Source: Haematococcus lacustris (lineage: Eukaryota > Chlorophyta > Chlorophyceae > Chlamydomonadales > Haematococcaceae). From it: 64,000 bases of DNA. Below, one piece after another: positions 35,485 to 47,008 of the stretch. The position numbers were made by a program, and so were the translations under genes. How positions within the stretch are numbered: position 1 is the first letter of the stretch; the number at the start of each line of letters is the position of its first letter. Location of the stretch: positions 4,108,341-4,172,340 of the forward strand of contig JASKMD010000030.1 in NCBI GenBank assembly GCA_030144725.1, given 5' to 3'. A model generated the notes under the pieces. That model searched no databases, had not been told where the DNA came from, and saw only the letters and a program-made list of their open reading frames with translations.

Positions 35485-36586
35485 GTGGACCCCCTGTCAA
35501 GTTCTCATCTATTGTCGACAATTGTCAAGAGGGGTTTCAGGAGCTGGCGTGTGCACATGCTTGCAGGCATGGGCTTGTACTCCAAATCCCACCCCTACAG
35601 ACGGAAGGGGTGCCATGCTGCCCGCTGTGCATGTTGTGCAACGTGTACGCAAGCTAGCAGCACTGGCTGGGTAGAGATTCATGTGGAGGGGGAGGCAGCC
35701 TCCTACCGCTCCGGGCAGAGTCTACTAGCCATCGGCCAGGTCACAGCCCAGATGGCTGAAATCATCAAGGCCTGCGACAACCTGGTGCCCGCAGTGACTC
35801 CATTAGCCCACAGGACTTGCGCTCAGGCTGCTGCAGCTGCGCTTGCCGTGGGCAAGCGGTTGCAGGGGCAGGAGCAGCCCATGCCCGGTCTTTGCTCCAC
35901 ACCCACGCAAGCAGCTGCACAGCCTGGGCCAGCCCATTCGCCCTGCCCCCACCATCTCCCAGACCAACCACCCTCGCACCCATCACAGCTGCAGGGGTCC
36001 AGCCAGCACCACATCATCCCAGCCCTCGCCACCACCTCAGCCCTCATCGCAGCCCCCGCACCAGCCCTCACCCCAGCCCCCCGGGCTGCCCTAGCCCCTG
36101 CCCCTGCCCCGTGAGTCATCGGTGGTGCTTGGAGCTGAGCACACAGGAGGTACAGCTTTGCAGTGCTCCACAACGGGATGCACATGCCTTTGCATCCCCG
36201 GCTCTATGAGCATGCACAGCTGCTTCTTTCCTGCTGCAGGGTTCCAGGTTGAGTGGTCACAGACTGCATGTGCATGTGCCCAATGCATGACCCCCGCTCC
36301 AAGGGGTTTGTGTATGAGGCCCTCCATCACAAAGCCCTTTGTAGCCATGCCCATGTTCGATCAGAAGCGGGATGACAAGCATTGGGACGATGAGTGCCTC
36401 ACCCTTCTGTGCTCATTTGCACCAGACAGCGTGATGCAGCTGTGCACCTTGGGCAAGAAGCTGAGCGTGAAGATGTTAAACGAGTATTGCAAGGCAGTGG
36501 GGTTGTGTGTGCCAGCCAACACATTGCGTGCTGACCTACGATACATGGTGCTGCAGCATTTAAATGAGCAGGCAGAGTGCGACTGA
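35485..36586 (+). CDS. Hypothetical protein with SAP-like C-terminus
   Basis: Two open stretches on the plus strand, 35485-36114 and 36122-36586, are separated by a stop at 36112-36114 followed closely by a frame change. They may be exons of one gene or a broken copy. The first contains QVTAQMAEIIKACDNL and ends in an Ala/Pro-rich tract. The second ends FDQKRDDKHWDDECLTLL, SVKMLNEYCKAVGL and LRADLRYMVLQHL, a helix-loop-helix pattern like the SAP DNA-binding motif. No transit or signal peptide was seen. It could be transposon-derived. The joins are not resolved. Confidence 0.4.
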
Positions 36587-37733
36587 GCTGGCTGTGTAAA
36601 AAGAGAAAACTGGGCTCCATGCGTAAAGTGTACCGCAGTGTACCGCAGCGGAGAACTCTGCATCTTGCGTTGTGGGTGTTGTTAGGCAACACTTGAAAGG
36701 CCCATTGCGCAGAGCGAAACCGTTCGCGTGCCTGGCAGACTGCCGGTCACCGTAGGGTGCCAGCAGCTCGGGCGCGCAGGCGCAAGCGCAACGCAAAGAA
36801 AAGGCGTTCCGCGTTAAAATGACAAGTCAACTCTCACCAGGCACGCCGCAAAGTCAAATGTCCCTTACGTGGTGGTTCAATGGGGGGGGTAGCCTGTTGC
36901 AGACGCTAGAAGTAGGGAAAGCAGTTTGGGTACGATGATGTTTACAATCGCTGAGCACCGATGTTTCATGTATACCAATCATTTTTTACGTATGCAACGA
37001 GCTCAGACCGCTGAAAGGAACGGCCTCGAGCAATGTTACACCCGTACCATCGCAACTGTGTAATGGTAATTGATAATCGGATGTAAAGGAAAAATCGCGT
37101 CAGTCACAACAGGCACTCAGCAGGACTGCCAATACCTACAGCAATAGCAGCTCAAGTGGTTCTACTGTCAACACTCCATTGAGCCTCGTCTCCCTTGCGC
37201 AGGGAGAGGTGGATGGCTGTACCAGCACCCCTGTCCAGAGGCAAACTGAGCAAGAGGTTGCACAGCACAGGAGAGGGTATAGATAGGAGGTGGATGGTGC
37301 AATGCGGGGCTGGGTAGAGAACTGGGAAGTTGCAGGCCGAGGGGCAGGACTGGGTTCGCCAGGCATCTGCATGCCCCTACCACCTGTGTTTGGTCAGTGT
37401 CTGTAAGGTTGCTCTGTCAGCAGGCATGTTAGACTAATGTGCAGAATCACCGCTGATGCTGTAAGATGCTGTGACATGCAAGAGCACCTGCTCAGGGCAA
37501 TGAACTGCTCAGGACACCCAGCACACCAGGTCTCTGCCCACAGCATGTGCACCCCGGTGCTGTCCCAGCCCATCAGCTCCAGCTGCAGACTAACAGGCCC
37601 TTTCAGGCCCAGGGGGCTGGACAGCCTTGTGGCTGCAGTCTGGGAACAGGCTGGGTGAGGGCAGCTGCCCAGGGCCAGGGCAGGTGATGGCTGACAGGGC
37701 CGCTGCAGGCGCTGACAGCGAGGCTGTTGCTGC

Positions 37734-39456
37734 TTAGTACACCTCTACATGCCACTGGTTGTTGTGCTTCAGCCCCTCCAGCCAGGCCTCATAGGGGATG
37801 TTCTTGCTCTTGGCCACACGCTCGAGCATCTCTGTGATGCCGGGCATCATGCCCTTCAGCCCGCAGAAGTACATGTGAGCGCCCTGCAGGCAAAGGGCAG
37901 GTCACAGTCTCAGCAGCACTCAGTAGCAGGACACATCCAGCCACACTCACAGCCATACAGTCCCTGTTGTGACCACTGCGGCTATGTCAAGAAGCTGACT
38001 AGTCTTCGTCCAGCCATGTCAGACCGTATAGCAGCATACAATACACGACGGCATGCAGCAGACTGCGTACTCACTTCATTCAGCAGCCCAAAGATCTCAT
38101 CAGCATACTCCTCCATCTTGTCCTGGATGTACATCTTGCCGCCCCGGCGGTTGTTCTGCTCGCGGGAAAGTGCGTAGTCCAGACGGAACTGGTCAGGGTA
38201 AGCAGCCTGCGGGAGAGCAAACACCACGCACACACCCAGTGACACCCGCCAGCACCTGCATGGATGGTGGGCGGAGGAGGGCAAGAGGCATGCTGTGGTG
38301 TGGACTCGTAGCGCGCACACATTGCAAGGGCATGGCCTGTCAGCATGTGATATGACCCATGTCCTCATCTCTGCCGCTTGCCTTGATGGCTGACAGCTCA
38401 TCATCATACAGCTTGCTGTCTGAGTTGGCCACGCCCATGAACAGCCAGAACAGGCCGGTGAACTTGTAGTTGGGCACGTCCTCGTAGAAGATGCGGCGCC
38501 AAAAAGAGCGGAAGGGTGCGATGCCAGTGCCGGTGGCCACCATGATCAGCGCCTTGTCCGGCGCCGGCAGCAGCAGCACCTTGCCGGCAGGGCCTGCGCA
38601 ACAAGCGCGACAGCAGCGCGCTCGCTAGCGAACCAGGCAGGCCGCGGCCGGCTGGGCGGGCTGCGCTGCGCACCGGTGAGGTTGATTTCCTGGCCGGGCT
38701 GGGCGTCAGCCAGGAAGTTTGAGCAGATGCCCTTCTTGGCGGGGTCCTCCTTGCCCGTCTCAGGGTCCGTGTACAGCGCACGGCGCACGCACAGGGATGT
38801 GGTCTGACCGTCAAAGGCATCGCCATACCGCGAGGACGCGATGGAGTAGAGACGGACGCCGTGGGGCACCTCCTTGCCCTTGCTGTTCACCTTGGTGCCC
38901 TGCGAACGACACAACCGTCACACGCTGAGGAGGGTGCAGCCAAAGGTGGCAGCTCAAGCCCGGCTGCTGCGCGCCATCTGTGAACCCACAGGAGGGATGA
39001 CGCCGTAGGACTGGCCCTCCCAGAAGGGGACCTTGCCCTGGTGCTCCAAGATGATGTGGTACGTCTCGCCGGTGGCCTTGGGACCAACAATCTTCTCGAC
39101 GGACTTGACCTTTGCCTTGAAGGGAGCCTTGTTGCTGTAGGTGTTCAGCGGCATCTCACCCTTCTCCAGCTCGAGAGGGACAGGCGACTTCGCAAGAGTC
39201 GAGGTGGCCTGGGCTCCCACGCTGACTGAGCGGCGCCCAGCAACGCGGGCTGCAGCCTGCAAATGCCAATGCGGCGAGGATTGCAGAGTGAAGATGGGCT
39301 TGCGATGTAGTTGCTGGATAAGGCGCTCGGCAGCTCACCGGGCGCTGGGCAGCATTGAGCTTCATGGTCTGCGACGCAAGGGGATCAAGCCACACCCCAG
39401 CTGATTTCATAGCCTCCAGCGCGTGAGAACCATCTACTGTAGCTCACCTGTTGCAT
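37734..39456 (-). CDS. FNR1: Ferredoxin-NADP+ reductase, chloroplast, copy A
   Basis: Transfers electrons from reduced ferredoxin to NADP+ at the thylakoid stroma side. Seven exons in transcription order: 39448-39456 (ATG CAA CAG), 39339-39368, 38990-39256, 38674-38899, 38382-38593, 38075-38206, 37734-37883 (TAA). The phases close to 341 residues, about the normal precursor length. Visible motifs: Arg/Ala-rich transit peptide ([11 protein letters not shown]), FAD-binding [16 protein letters not shown]-binding [26 protein letters not shown], and C-terminal WHVEVY with the terminal Tyr that stacks on FAD. The intron after 38382 uses a GC donor (AAG/GCAAGC). The first coding exon is only nine bases, so the start is less certain; an in-frame ATG in exon 2 (MKLNAAQRP) is the alternative. 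Confidence 0.96.
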
Positions 39457-39977
39457 TCCGAACGGCCTGTTAGGAAACGAGCGGGCTGGCAAGCAAGAAC
39501 AGGGCTGGGGTTCGGACACAGAAAAGGAGGTCGTGGCAACCGCTAACTCCCACCGTAGCTGCATGGGTGGGCGGGCTTGGGTGAGATCGGATATATCAAC
39601 ACCTCTACATAGCTTTATTGGCAGCTTACGAGCTTATGGCTTATTGCTATGCAACATGTATGTGGAGGAAGCCCGAGAAAGGATGTGAGAAACGGCAATC
39701 ATGGAAAGAGTGGCACATCGGCTTCAATACAGCAGAGCTCCAGTGGTAGCTGGCATTACAACAGCACGCAGCACTAGTTAGTAACACAGGAGCAACGTGC
39801 CGAGGTGAGGCAGGAAGATCCTCATCTATCATGCTTCGGCGACTTTTAATAGGACGAATCGTTCGACTTCACGTATTACAGACCTTAAGGCTGGCACGAT
39901 CGCAGCCGTGTATGCCAGTCCCTGTATGGTAGCGCCCCGAGCACCTGCGGCTGCGCTTTTCGCTCCCACACCGCAGC

Positions 39978-40058
39978 TCACCAACGCTGGTCAGCCATGT
40001 ACTGCTTGTAGTAGGCCTCACATACACCATACACCACCGGAACGCAGAACAGGGCCAT
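39978..40058 (-). CDS. Small membrane-type ORF upstream of FNR copy A (partial)
   Basis: Short frame MALFCVPVVYGVCEAYYKQ with one hydrophobic segment, ending in ADQRW beside a GTGAGC donor-like site. It is conserved in both duplicates and on the same strand as FNR. A following exon may add DWHTRLRSCQP and a stop. Not recognised; it could be a small mitochondrial or plastid membrane subunit, or chance. Confidence 0.3.
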   Translation of the reverse strand: MALFCVPVVYGVCEAYYKQYMADQRW

Positions 40059-40519
40059 GATGCAACCACAGCTGCTCAATAGCTGCAGGGAGCCATAGCT
40101 GCAGCATGGGATACAGGGCTGGCCCTGGCGGCTGACAGGTTCTGTGCTCCCCACAAATACTAGCAAGGGCTACCCTTACTGCACAAGGGTGGTGGGCAAG
40201 GTGTGTATGAGCTGCACGCCTACCTCGTGCACGCTGCTCCCGCCACCCTCGACTCCATCACCAGAAATTGGGCTCACTGGCTATACGCCTTAACATGACT
40301 GCCTTCACATGTGTCTTGATGACGTTCTACTCACCACAGCATACCTAAAGCATGGGCATGCGGGCTGGGGGTCAGGTCAGCCGGTCCCAACAAACAAGTA
40401 GCCTACCCTTGGTAATCATAACGCCGCCACGTCTCAGCCACATGATTTCCATTCATGTGTCGCACATCCCCGGATAGAGATAGATCATGTGCATCTGCCT
40501 GCCATTAGCCCAGTGCCAC

Positions 40520-40836
40520 CCAGCCCAGCCCAGCCCAGCCCAGCCCAGCCCAGCCCAGCCCAGCCCAGCCCAGCCCAGCCCAGCCCAGCCCAGCCCAGCC
40601 CAGCCCAGCCCAGCCCAGCCCAGCCCAGCCCAGCCCAGCCCAGCCCAGCCCAGCCCAGCCCAGCCCAGCCCAGCCCAGCCCAGCCCAGCCCAGCCCAGCC
40701 CAGCCCAGCCCAGCCCAGCCCAGCCCAGCCCAGCCCAGCCCAGCCCAGCCCAGCCCAGCCCAGCCCAGCCCAGCCCAGCCCAGCCCAGCCCAGCCCAGCC
40801 CAGCCCAGCCCAGCCCAGCCCAGCCCAGCCCAGCCC
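40520..40836. repeat. CAGCC pentanucleotide satellite
   Basis: Over 60 perfect tandem copies of a 5-bp unit. Because 5 is not a multiple of 3, every frame is open (PSPAQ or GWAGL repeats), which creates false ORFs. Confidence 0.97.
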
Positions 40837-40974
40837 TTGAAAGGCAGTGTTGGGGGTGGGAGGAGCAGTGAGGAGGCTTGGAGGTGGTGGGAGGGCGGGG
40901 CTGGGGCTGGGAGCAGGTGGGAGGGCAAAGCTGGGTATGAGAAGGGGTTGGGGTTAGGGTGGTTCCCCCCCAAA

Positions 40975-41225
40975 GTAATATTAGTTCTCATAATAGCTCA
41001 TAATAGCTCATATTAGCTCCCGCTTTGCTCATATCAGCCCATATTTGATCATATCAGCTCCCGATCAGCTCATACCAGCTCCCAATAGCTCATATCAGCT
41101 CATAACAGCTCAGCTCATAACAGCTCGTCTAAGCTCCCGGTAGTAGCTCCCGCCGCTTTAGCTAATATTAGCGCTAATATCAGCTAATGCGCCACTTTTG
41201 GCTCGGAGCTAATATTAGCGGACAC
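40975..41225. repeat. AT-rich agctcata / agctcccg motif cluster
   Basis: About 250 bp of degenerate short units built on agctcata(t/a) and agctcccg. It ends in near-palindromes (gctaatattagcgctaatatcagct). Base composition is far more AT-rich than its neighbours. No coding. Confidence 0.7.
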
Positions 41226-41592
41226 ACCCTAGTTGGGGTATGAGGGGTGCAAGGGGGCAGGGTCCGGCTAATCATATTGAGTCAGTTAATCATCACTGCA
41301 AGGCAAAGTCGGGTCGCGCAAGGTTGTTCCCAGCAGGCTCGATGGATGAAATGCCGTGTTTTAGCCTCCCGCAGCTGTGTCATGTCCTAATGCGTGTGCT
41401 ACCATAATGCGTAACAACAGTGAATCTTGTTGATGTGGTTGACAGGTAGGTAGCGGTTGAAGGTTTTGTACACAGTAGTAGTAGTTGTTGACAGTACACT
41501 ATTAGTTGACAGTAGTAGTTGTATGTTTTCTTATCTTGCGTGGGCGGCTTGCATAGTCTGTTGTATTTTAATGTTAGTACTTAGGGCTTTAG

Positions 41593-41935
41593 GCAGTGAT
41601 GGGTAATACAAGATACGTGTATCGATACCGATACGTATATTTTGTATAACACAAAATAACACGTATCGTATCCGTCGGACATTTTCCCCCCCGCCGATCC
41701 CGCCTCGATTGCGGACCGAATAGGGGGATCGACGCCGACTGATATCGGCCCAGTCTTTCGATGGGGTAAGCTGTCGATTCGATGGGGGTATCGATTTGTG
41801 TGACTTCGAGGCATGTTCGAGGCATGTTTTAGGCATGTTCGGGGCATGTTCGAGGCATGTTTCGAGTCGGCTCCATCCATCGATTCGATGGTAGATCGAT
41901 GCAGGAAACTGATCGATGTTACCTTGGCTCACGGC
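41593..41935. mobile_element. hAT-type element fragment with left end only
   Basis: Begins cagtgatgggtaatacaaga, the same terminal sequence as the complete element at 42508-42959, with the same gtatcgataccgatacg stem. A tcgat-rich body follows, with 10-16-bp gaggcatgttcg repeats near 41810-41865. The matching right end is not found nearby. The body resembles 44880-45150 in reverse orientation. Confidence 0.6.
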
Positions 41936-42507
41936 CAGAGCACAAGACCTTCTGCCAAAGTACAAGGCCTACCACGCAAGCACCAAGCCTGCATACAGAG
42001 CACTAGGCTTGCTGCCATGACACTGTGCATGGTAGGACACAAAGTATGCTAGGCATGCCACGCAAAGTGGCACTAGTGCCCTCGTACTTATCAGGTGCGC
42101 CCTGTGGGCTCAGCTACATTCCGTTGTTGGCTGGGCTTCATCTGTGCCAATGCTGAAGGGGTGGGTTAGAACCCAGACAAGAACAAGGAGGTGACCTGCA
42201 ACAAACAAACATGCCATGCCATGCAGTCAGCCATGCCGCATGTCTTGCACCCATGCAAAGCACTACAGCCATGGTGTTGCAACAATTTCTAATCAATGTT
42301 GTAGTGTACGTCTGTGACCTGGGTGGGTAGTGTATGTTACTGGTATGGAGGAGGCGGGTGAGTGGGAGAGGCAGGTGGGGTGACTGACTTGGCATGGCCT
42401 GTGAGGGCTGTGTTGGCTGCTACTACTAGCGCTGGCTCCAGGCTGCCCGCTCCAGGCTAGGGTGGGGGGAGATGGGGTTGCGGACTTGGAGGTGGTGGTG
42501 GTGGGAC

Positions 42508-42959
42508 CAGTGATGGGTAATACAAGATACGTGTATCGATACCGATACGTATTTTTTGTATAATACAGAAATACACGTATCGTATCAAAAAATACAAGTG
42601 CCGGCCGGCAAGTAGCGTGGATGCCTTTGAAGCAGCTGCTTGCTGCTGCCACAACTAGAGTCCGCGCTAAAGCCATGCCGCGCAGGGCTAATGCAATCGG
42701 TCTCCTTCCGGAGCAGTCGGTCGCATGTGCCGGTTATACATGCAAGAACATCAAACTTGGGAGGCCCTGACTTTCCGCCGTCGCCATCCTGCCCAGCCAT
42801 CAAGAACAGGCTGCGGGACCGGCTGCGCTGCTCCAAACTGCTCCTTTCCCGCGTGACATGTCGCCTCTGTATCGCTGTATTGTATCGATACAAAAAATAC
42901 ACGTTTTTTCGTGTATTTTCTTGTATTTCCTGTATCGATACACGTATTACCCATCACTG
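42508..42959. mobile_element. Complete non-autonomous hAT-type transposon (452 bp)
   Basis: Terminal inverted repeats start cagtgatgggtaatac at the left and end gtattacccatcactg at the right, with internal gtatcgata stems. The 8 bp directly outside each end are identical (ggtgggac, 42500-42507 and 42960-42967): a perfect target-site duplication. CAGTG-type ends plus an 8-bp duplication are diagnostic of hAT elements. The interior (42595-42890) has a short conserved frame (MPLKQLLAAATTR...) shared with 45170-45310 but no complete transposase. Confidence 0.9.
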
Positions 42960-43399
42960 GGTGGGACAGGAGAGGGACGGAGGAAGAGGCCAAGGGGCAG
43001 GAGGCCAGCTGGGCTGGGCTGGGCGTCAGCCACTTACCGGCAGGTGGTTAGCCACTTCTTAGAGGGGTTAGGGAGAAGAGGGACAAGGGGGAGAAGAGCG
43101 GGCAGGCAGGAGAGGGAGAAGAAGAATAAGATTAGGCGGGGAGAAGAGGGACAAGAGGGGGCTTCCTCCTGGCTGCTGGGTAGGGTAGGGAAGGGACTTC
43201 GATGTCGGGGGAAAGTGAGGGGGAGGGGGGAAGTGGGGGTGTAGGAGACTTGGAGGTGTTGGTGATGGGATAGGGTAGGGTTAGGGTAAAGGGGCCAAGG
43301 GGTTGGAGTGTGATTGTTAGACCTGCAGCAAGCAAGGGGCGTGCTTGTGATCAACAAACCAGGACATGCATGACAAGAGGTGGGCAGGCTGGCCAAACA

Positions 43400-44760
43400 C
43401 CCCAACAACATTTGCATTCACCTTAACTCTTGGCTGCTAACGTCTACCTGCCCCAGTAAGGCTGCCGCTTTCTTGTTCACTACACCTCCTGGCTGCTTCG
43501 TCTCCAAGCTACGACTCTTGGCTGCGTTTGTTAGCTGCTTTCCTTAGCTGCTTGTTGGCTCCTGGCTGCACTTGGCTACTGCGCTTCGCTGCAAGGTAGG
43601 GTAGAGAGATCAGCTGACTCCTGATTGTTCGCGCCCTTCCACAACTGCCACACACCTGCCGCCGAGGGGAGGGGAGGGGAGGGGAGGGGAGGGGAGGGGA
43701 GGGGAGGGGAGGGGAGGGGAGGGGAGGGGAGGGGAGGGGAGGGGAGGGGGAGGGGAGGGGAGGGGAGGGGAGGGGAGGGGAGGGGAGGGGAGGGGAGGGG
43801 AGGGGAGGGGAGGGGAGGGGAGGGGAGGGGAGGGGAGGGGAGGGGAGGGGAGGGGAGGGGAGGGGAGGGGAGGGGAGGGTGGGGAGGGGTATAGTTATTG
43901 GATTGGGGCTGGGCTGGGCGCGGGCAGGGGGTGCGTTGACACATTGGGAGGGTGTGGGTGTATAGGGAAAGGAGAGGGGGAGGGGAGGTGCTGGTAGTAC
44001 TAGGTGGTGGTAGTGAACAAGGGGTGTGACCATTAGAACCTGCAGTTAACAAGGGCATGCTAGCGGTCAAACTGTGTACATGGAGCCACACATTTGCGAC
44101 AGCAAGCCACTCACCATTTGTAGAGTGGAGTGTGTGATGGGAAGGATGGGGTTGGGGGAGGGATGAGGGAGGGTGCTGCTCATGATTGCCTTTCATCGGT
44201 GCCGCTCATCATTGCCGCTCATCGCTACAGCTTCTAACTGCTCCTGGCTGCTCCTGGCTGTGCCGCCTAACTGCTTCCAATGGCTGCACTTCCTGGCTCC
44301 TAGCTCTTGACTGTCCTCTTAGCTGTGCCATGTTGATCTTGTTTTGAGTTCTTGGCGCTCCACCTGCAAGCAACCCAAGCACCTGAAAACACATGAGCCT
44401 TACAATCTCGCTGCGCTTTCTGCTCCTTTCGCTCGACCTGGTCGCGAGTGCGATGAGGCTGCAGGCTGCCAATGGCTTGCATTTGGCTGCGATATGCTAT
44501 GTTGTGAGGCTGCTAGCTGGCGATGGCTGGCTGGCTATTGGCTAGCATGGCTACATCGCTAACATCACTGTGCCTCTTTTGCGTAGCAATTGCGATGTCT
44601 TGCTGGCTGGCGATGTATGGCTGGCGACGCCTGGCTTGCTCGTAGCTACGCTGTTGGCTGCGATATGCTCCTGGCTGGTGTGGCAGTGTGCTATCCTTCG
44701 CAATTCCTTTGCTTCCTTTGCGCTTCCTACAGCCTGAAAGTTTCATTCATGCAACCTGAA
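43400..44760. other. Low-complexity region, no gene seen
   Basis: Apart from the GGGGA array this interval consists mostly of ctggctg/ttggctgc-type words and short degenerate repeats. Open frames are short and repetitive. I see no splice-supported coding exon. Confidence 0.6.
43665..43889. repeat. GGGGA pentanucleotide satellite
   Basis: More than 40 tandem copies of a 5-bp purine unit with one inserted g near 43750, which shifts the frame. All overlapping ORFs are artefacts. Confidence 0.97.
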
Positions 44761-44879
44761 AGTTTGGGGAAAGTTACCGTGTTGTATAGATGGCCTGTTG
44801 GGTTCACACCACCCCTAGGGTGCTCGTTGCCTCGGTGGCACTGTGGTTGTGATGGTCGGGGTTAACAACGACCCGACAT

Positions 44880-45435
44880 GCTGTTTGCCGGTCTCGCCCG
44901 TCTCAGCCCATCGGTCGGCAGCTTTCAACCAACTTCGACCGCAATCGATCCTATTTCGATGACCCCATCGATTTTGCGACAGTCGACAGGTTTCGATGAC
45001 CCGGGGGGAGTCTCTGGCGGCCACCCATCGGTCGCTCGACATATTTCGATCAGCTTCGACCGCCTTCGATCGCAATCGATCCTATTTCGATGACCCCATC
45101 GATTTTGCAAAAATCGACAGGTTTCGATGACCCGGGGGAAAATGTCCGACGTCAAAAAATACATGCCTTTGAAGCAGCTGCTGGCTGCTGCCACAACTAG
45201 ATTCCGCGCTAAAGCCATGCCGCGCAGGGCTAATGCAATCGGCCTGCTCCCGGAGCAGTCGGTCGCATGTGCCGGTTGTACATGCAAGAACATCAAAGTT
45301 GGGAGGCCCTGACTTTCCGCCGTCGCCGTCCTGCCCAGCCATCAAGGACAGGCTGCGGGACTGGCTGCGCTGCACCTAGCTGCTCCTTTCCCGCGTGACA
45401 TGTCGCCTCTGTATCGCTGTATTGTATCGATGTGC
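44880..45435. mobile_element. hAT-family fragment, opposite orientation body plus core
   Basis: 44925-45140 contains two tandem copies of a tcgat-rich unit (cgatcctatttcgatgaccc). The reverse complement of its end (gggggaaaatgtccgacg) matches 41670-41690. 45150-45432 is closely similar to the interior of the complete element at 42508-42959 but lacks both terminal repeats. Confidence 0.65.
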
Positions 45436-46262
45436 ACATAAGTCTAACATGCTGTGGGCATTGGCAGTCAGGTGCCCATGAGGGTTGCCATGACCTGGGT
45501 TGGCTGAGACCTACTAGCCCATTCTTCCAATACGCCAGGTCTGGGTGACGTGATCCATCATGCCCTCGAACGCTGCATATGCAGGTATGAGGGCAAACCA
45601 GAAGCATCGCCTTGCCTGGTGCTCAGATCTTGCTGGCTGTTTTTCCATGCTGCGCTGCCCAGTCCCTGATTTGATCTCCACTTGCTAGTGGCCTGGTGCA
45701 CCTAATGTCACCAAGTCGGTGATACTGAGCCTTTCTTGTGCTCTGCATCTGCTCATTTGCCATCATAGTTGGATGCTGACACTCTGCCACCTTTCCCTGG
45801 ACAAGGGGCTGGGTGTCCGGGGATGGCAGTGTCACAGGCAATCGCACAAACATGCTTTGCACACTAGCACGCTCCTAGCCCGCGATGCCGTCGATCAGCC
45901 GGGGCGTCGTTTGATGACCAAAGGTAACACTTTAGAGCGTACTTTAGAGGAAGCAGCAGATGAGCTTGGGAGAGGGTCTCGATGCGTGCTGGGACGTTGC
46001 AGGACTGTTGCGTGCTAACTTGAAAAGTTGCAATGTCCAGTCAGGATGCGAAACTTACGCCGCGTTAAATCCAGGCAGCCTATAGCGGTTGCTAAAAGTG
46101 TCTGCGAGCGCCAGAACACGCCGCGTGTTGGGGACCAGCCACCCGGCAAACCGCTGGGGCTGGCTGCACTCTAGTCAGGCCATCACCAGCTCATCGCACC
46201 AATCGGCGGCCTCATCCGTGCAAAAATGAGTTAGATGTAGTCGGCCAATGGCGGGGGTGACC
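45436..46262. other. Unassigned DNA between the transposon fragment and duplication B
   Basis: Contains an open plus-strand frame at 45719-46018 and an antisense one at 45623-45862. Neither has recognisable motifs or convincing splice context. I make no gene call. Confidence 0.5.
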
Positions 46263-47008
46263 GTATGCAACGAGCTCAGACCGCTGAAAGGAACGGCCTC
46301 GAGCAATGTTACACCCGTACCATCGCAACTGTGTAACGGTAATTGATAATCGGATGTAAAGGAAAAATCGCGTCAGTCACAACAGGCACTCAGCAGGACA
46401 GCCAATACCTACAGCAATAGCAGCTCAAGTGGCATCTACTGTCAACACTCCAGTGAGCCTCGTCTCCCTTGCGCAGGGAGAGGTGGATGGCTGTACCAGC
46501 ACCCCTGTCCAGAGGCAAACTGAGCAAGAGGTTGCACAGCACAGGAGAGGGTATAGATAGGAGGTGGATGGTGCAAAGCGGGGCTGGGTAGAGAACTGAG
46601 AAGGTGCAGGCCGAGGGGCAGGACTGGGTTCGCCAGGCATCTGCATGCCCCTACCACCTGTGTTTGGTCAGTGTCTGGAAGGTTGCTCTGTCAGGAGGCA
46701 TGTTAGACTAATGTGCAGAATCACCGCTGATGCTGTAAGATGCTGTGACATGCAAGAGCACCTGCTCAGGGCAATGACCTGCTCAGGACACCCAGCACAC
46801 CAGGTCTCTGCCCACAGCATGTGCACCCCGGTGCTGTCCCAGCCCATCAGCTCCAGCTGCAGCCTGCACAGGCCCTTGCAGGCCCAGGGGGCTGGACAGC
46901 CTTGTGGCTGCAGTCTGGGAACAGGCTGGGTGAGGGCAGCTGCCCAGGGCCAGGGCAGGTGATGGCTGACAGGGCCGCTGCAGGCGCTGACAGCGAGGCT
47001 GTTGCTGC

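Larger units (their letters stand above)
36990..40346. repeat. Segmental duplication, unit A (contains FNR copy A)
   Basis: Nearly identical to 46263-49618 in direct orientation, from gtatgcaacgagctc on the left to cagcatacct on the right. Introns and flanks are as alike as exons, pointing to a recent event. Unit A has an extra stretch of about 38 bp near 40187-40225. Confidence 0.95.

Noticed and set aside
35823..36185. Ala/Gly-rich minus-strand frame
   Set aside because: Antisense of the Ala/Pro-rich tract of the hypothetical gene at 35485-36586, with no motifs of its own.
40485..41016. Open frames of PSPAQ or GWAGL repeats
   Set aside because: A 5-bp satellite is open in all frames; there is no start context, splice site or non-repetitive coding part.
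41160..41215. taatattag words resembling the geminivirus origin nonamer
   Set aside because: The final base differs from the conserved taatattac, there is no adjacent stem typical of that origin and no Rep-like gene; it fits a local AT-rich repeat.
43509..44196. PPLPS-repeat frames that could pass for a proline-rich protein
   Set aside because: They arise from the GGGGA satellite; a one-base insertion shifts the frame and no coding flank exists.
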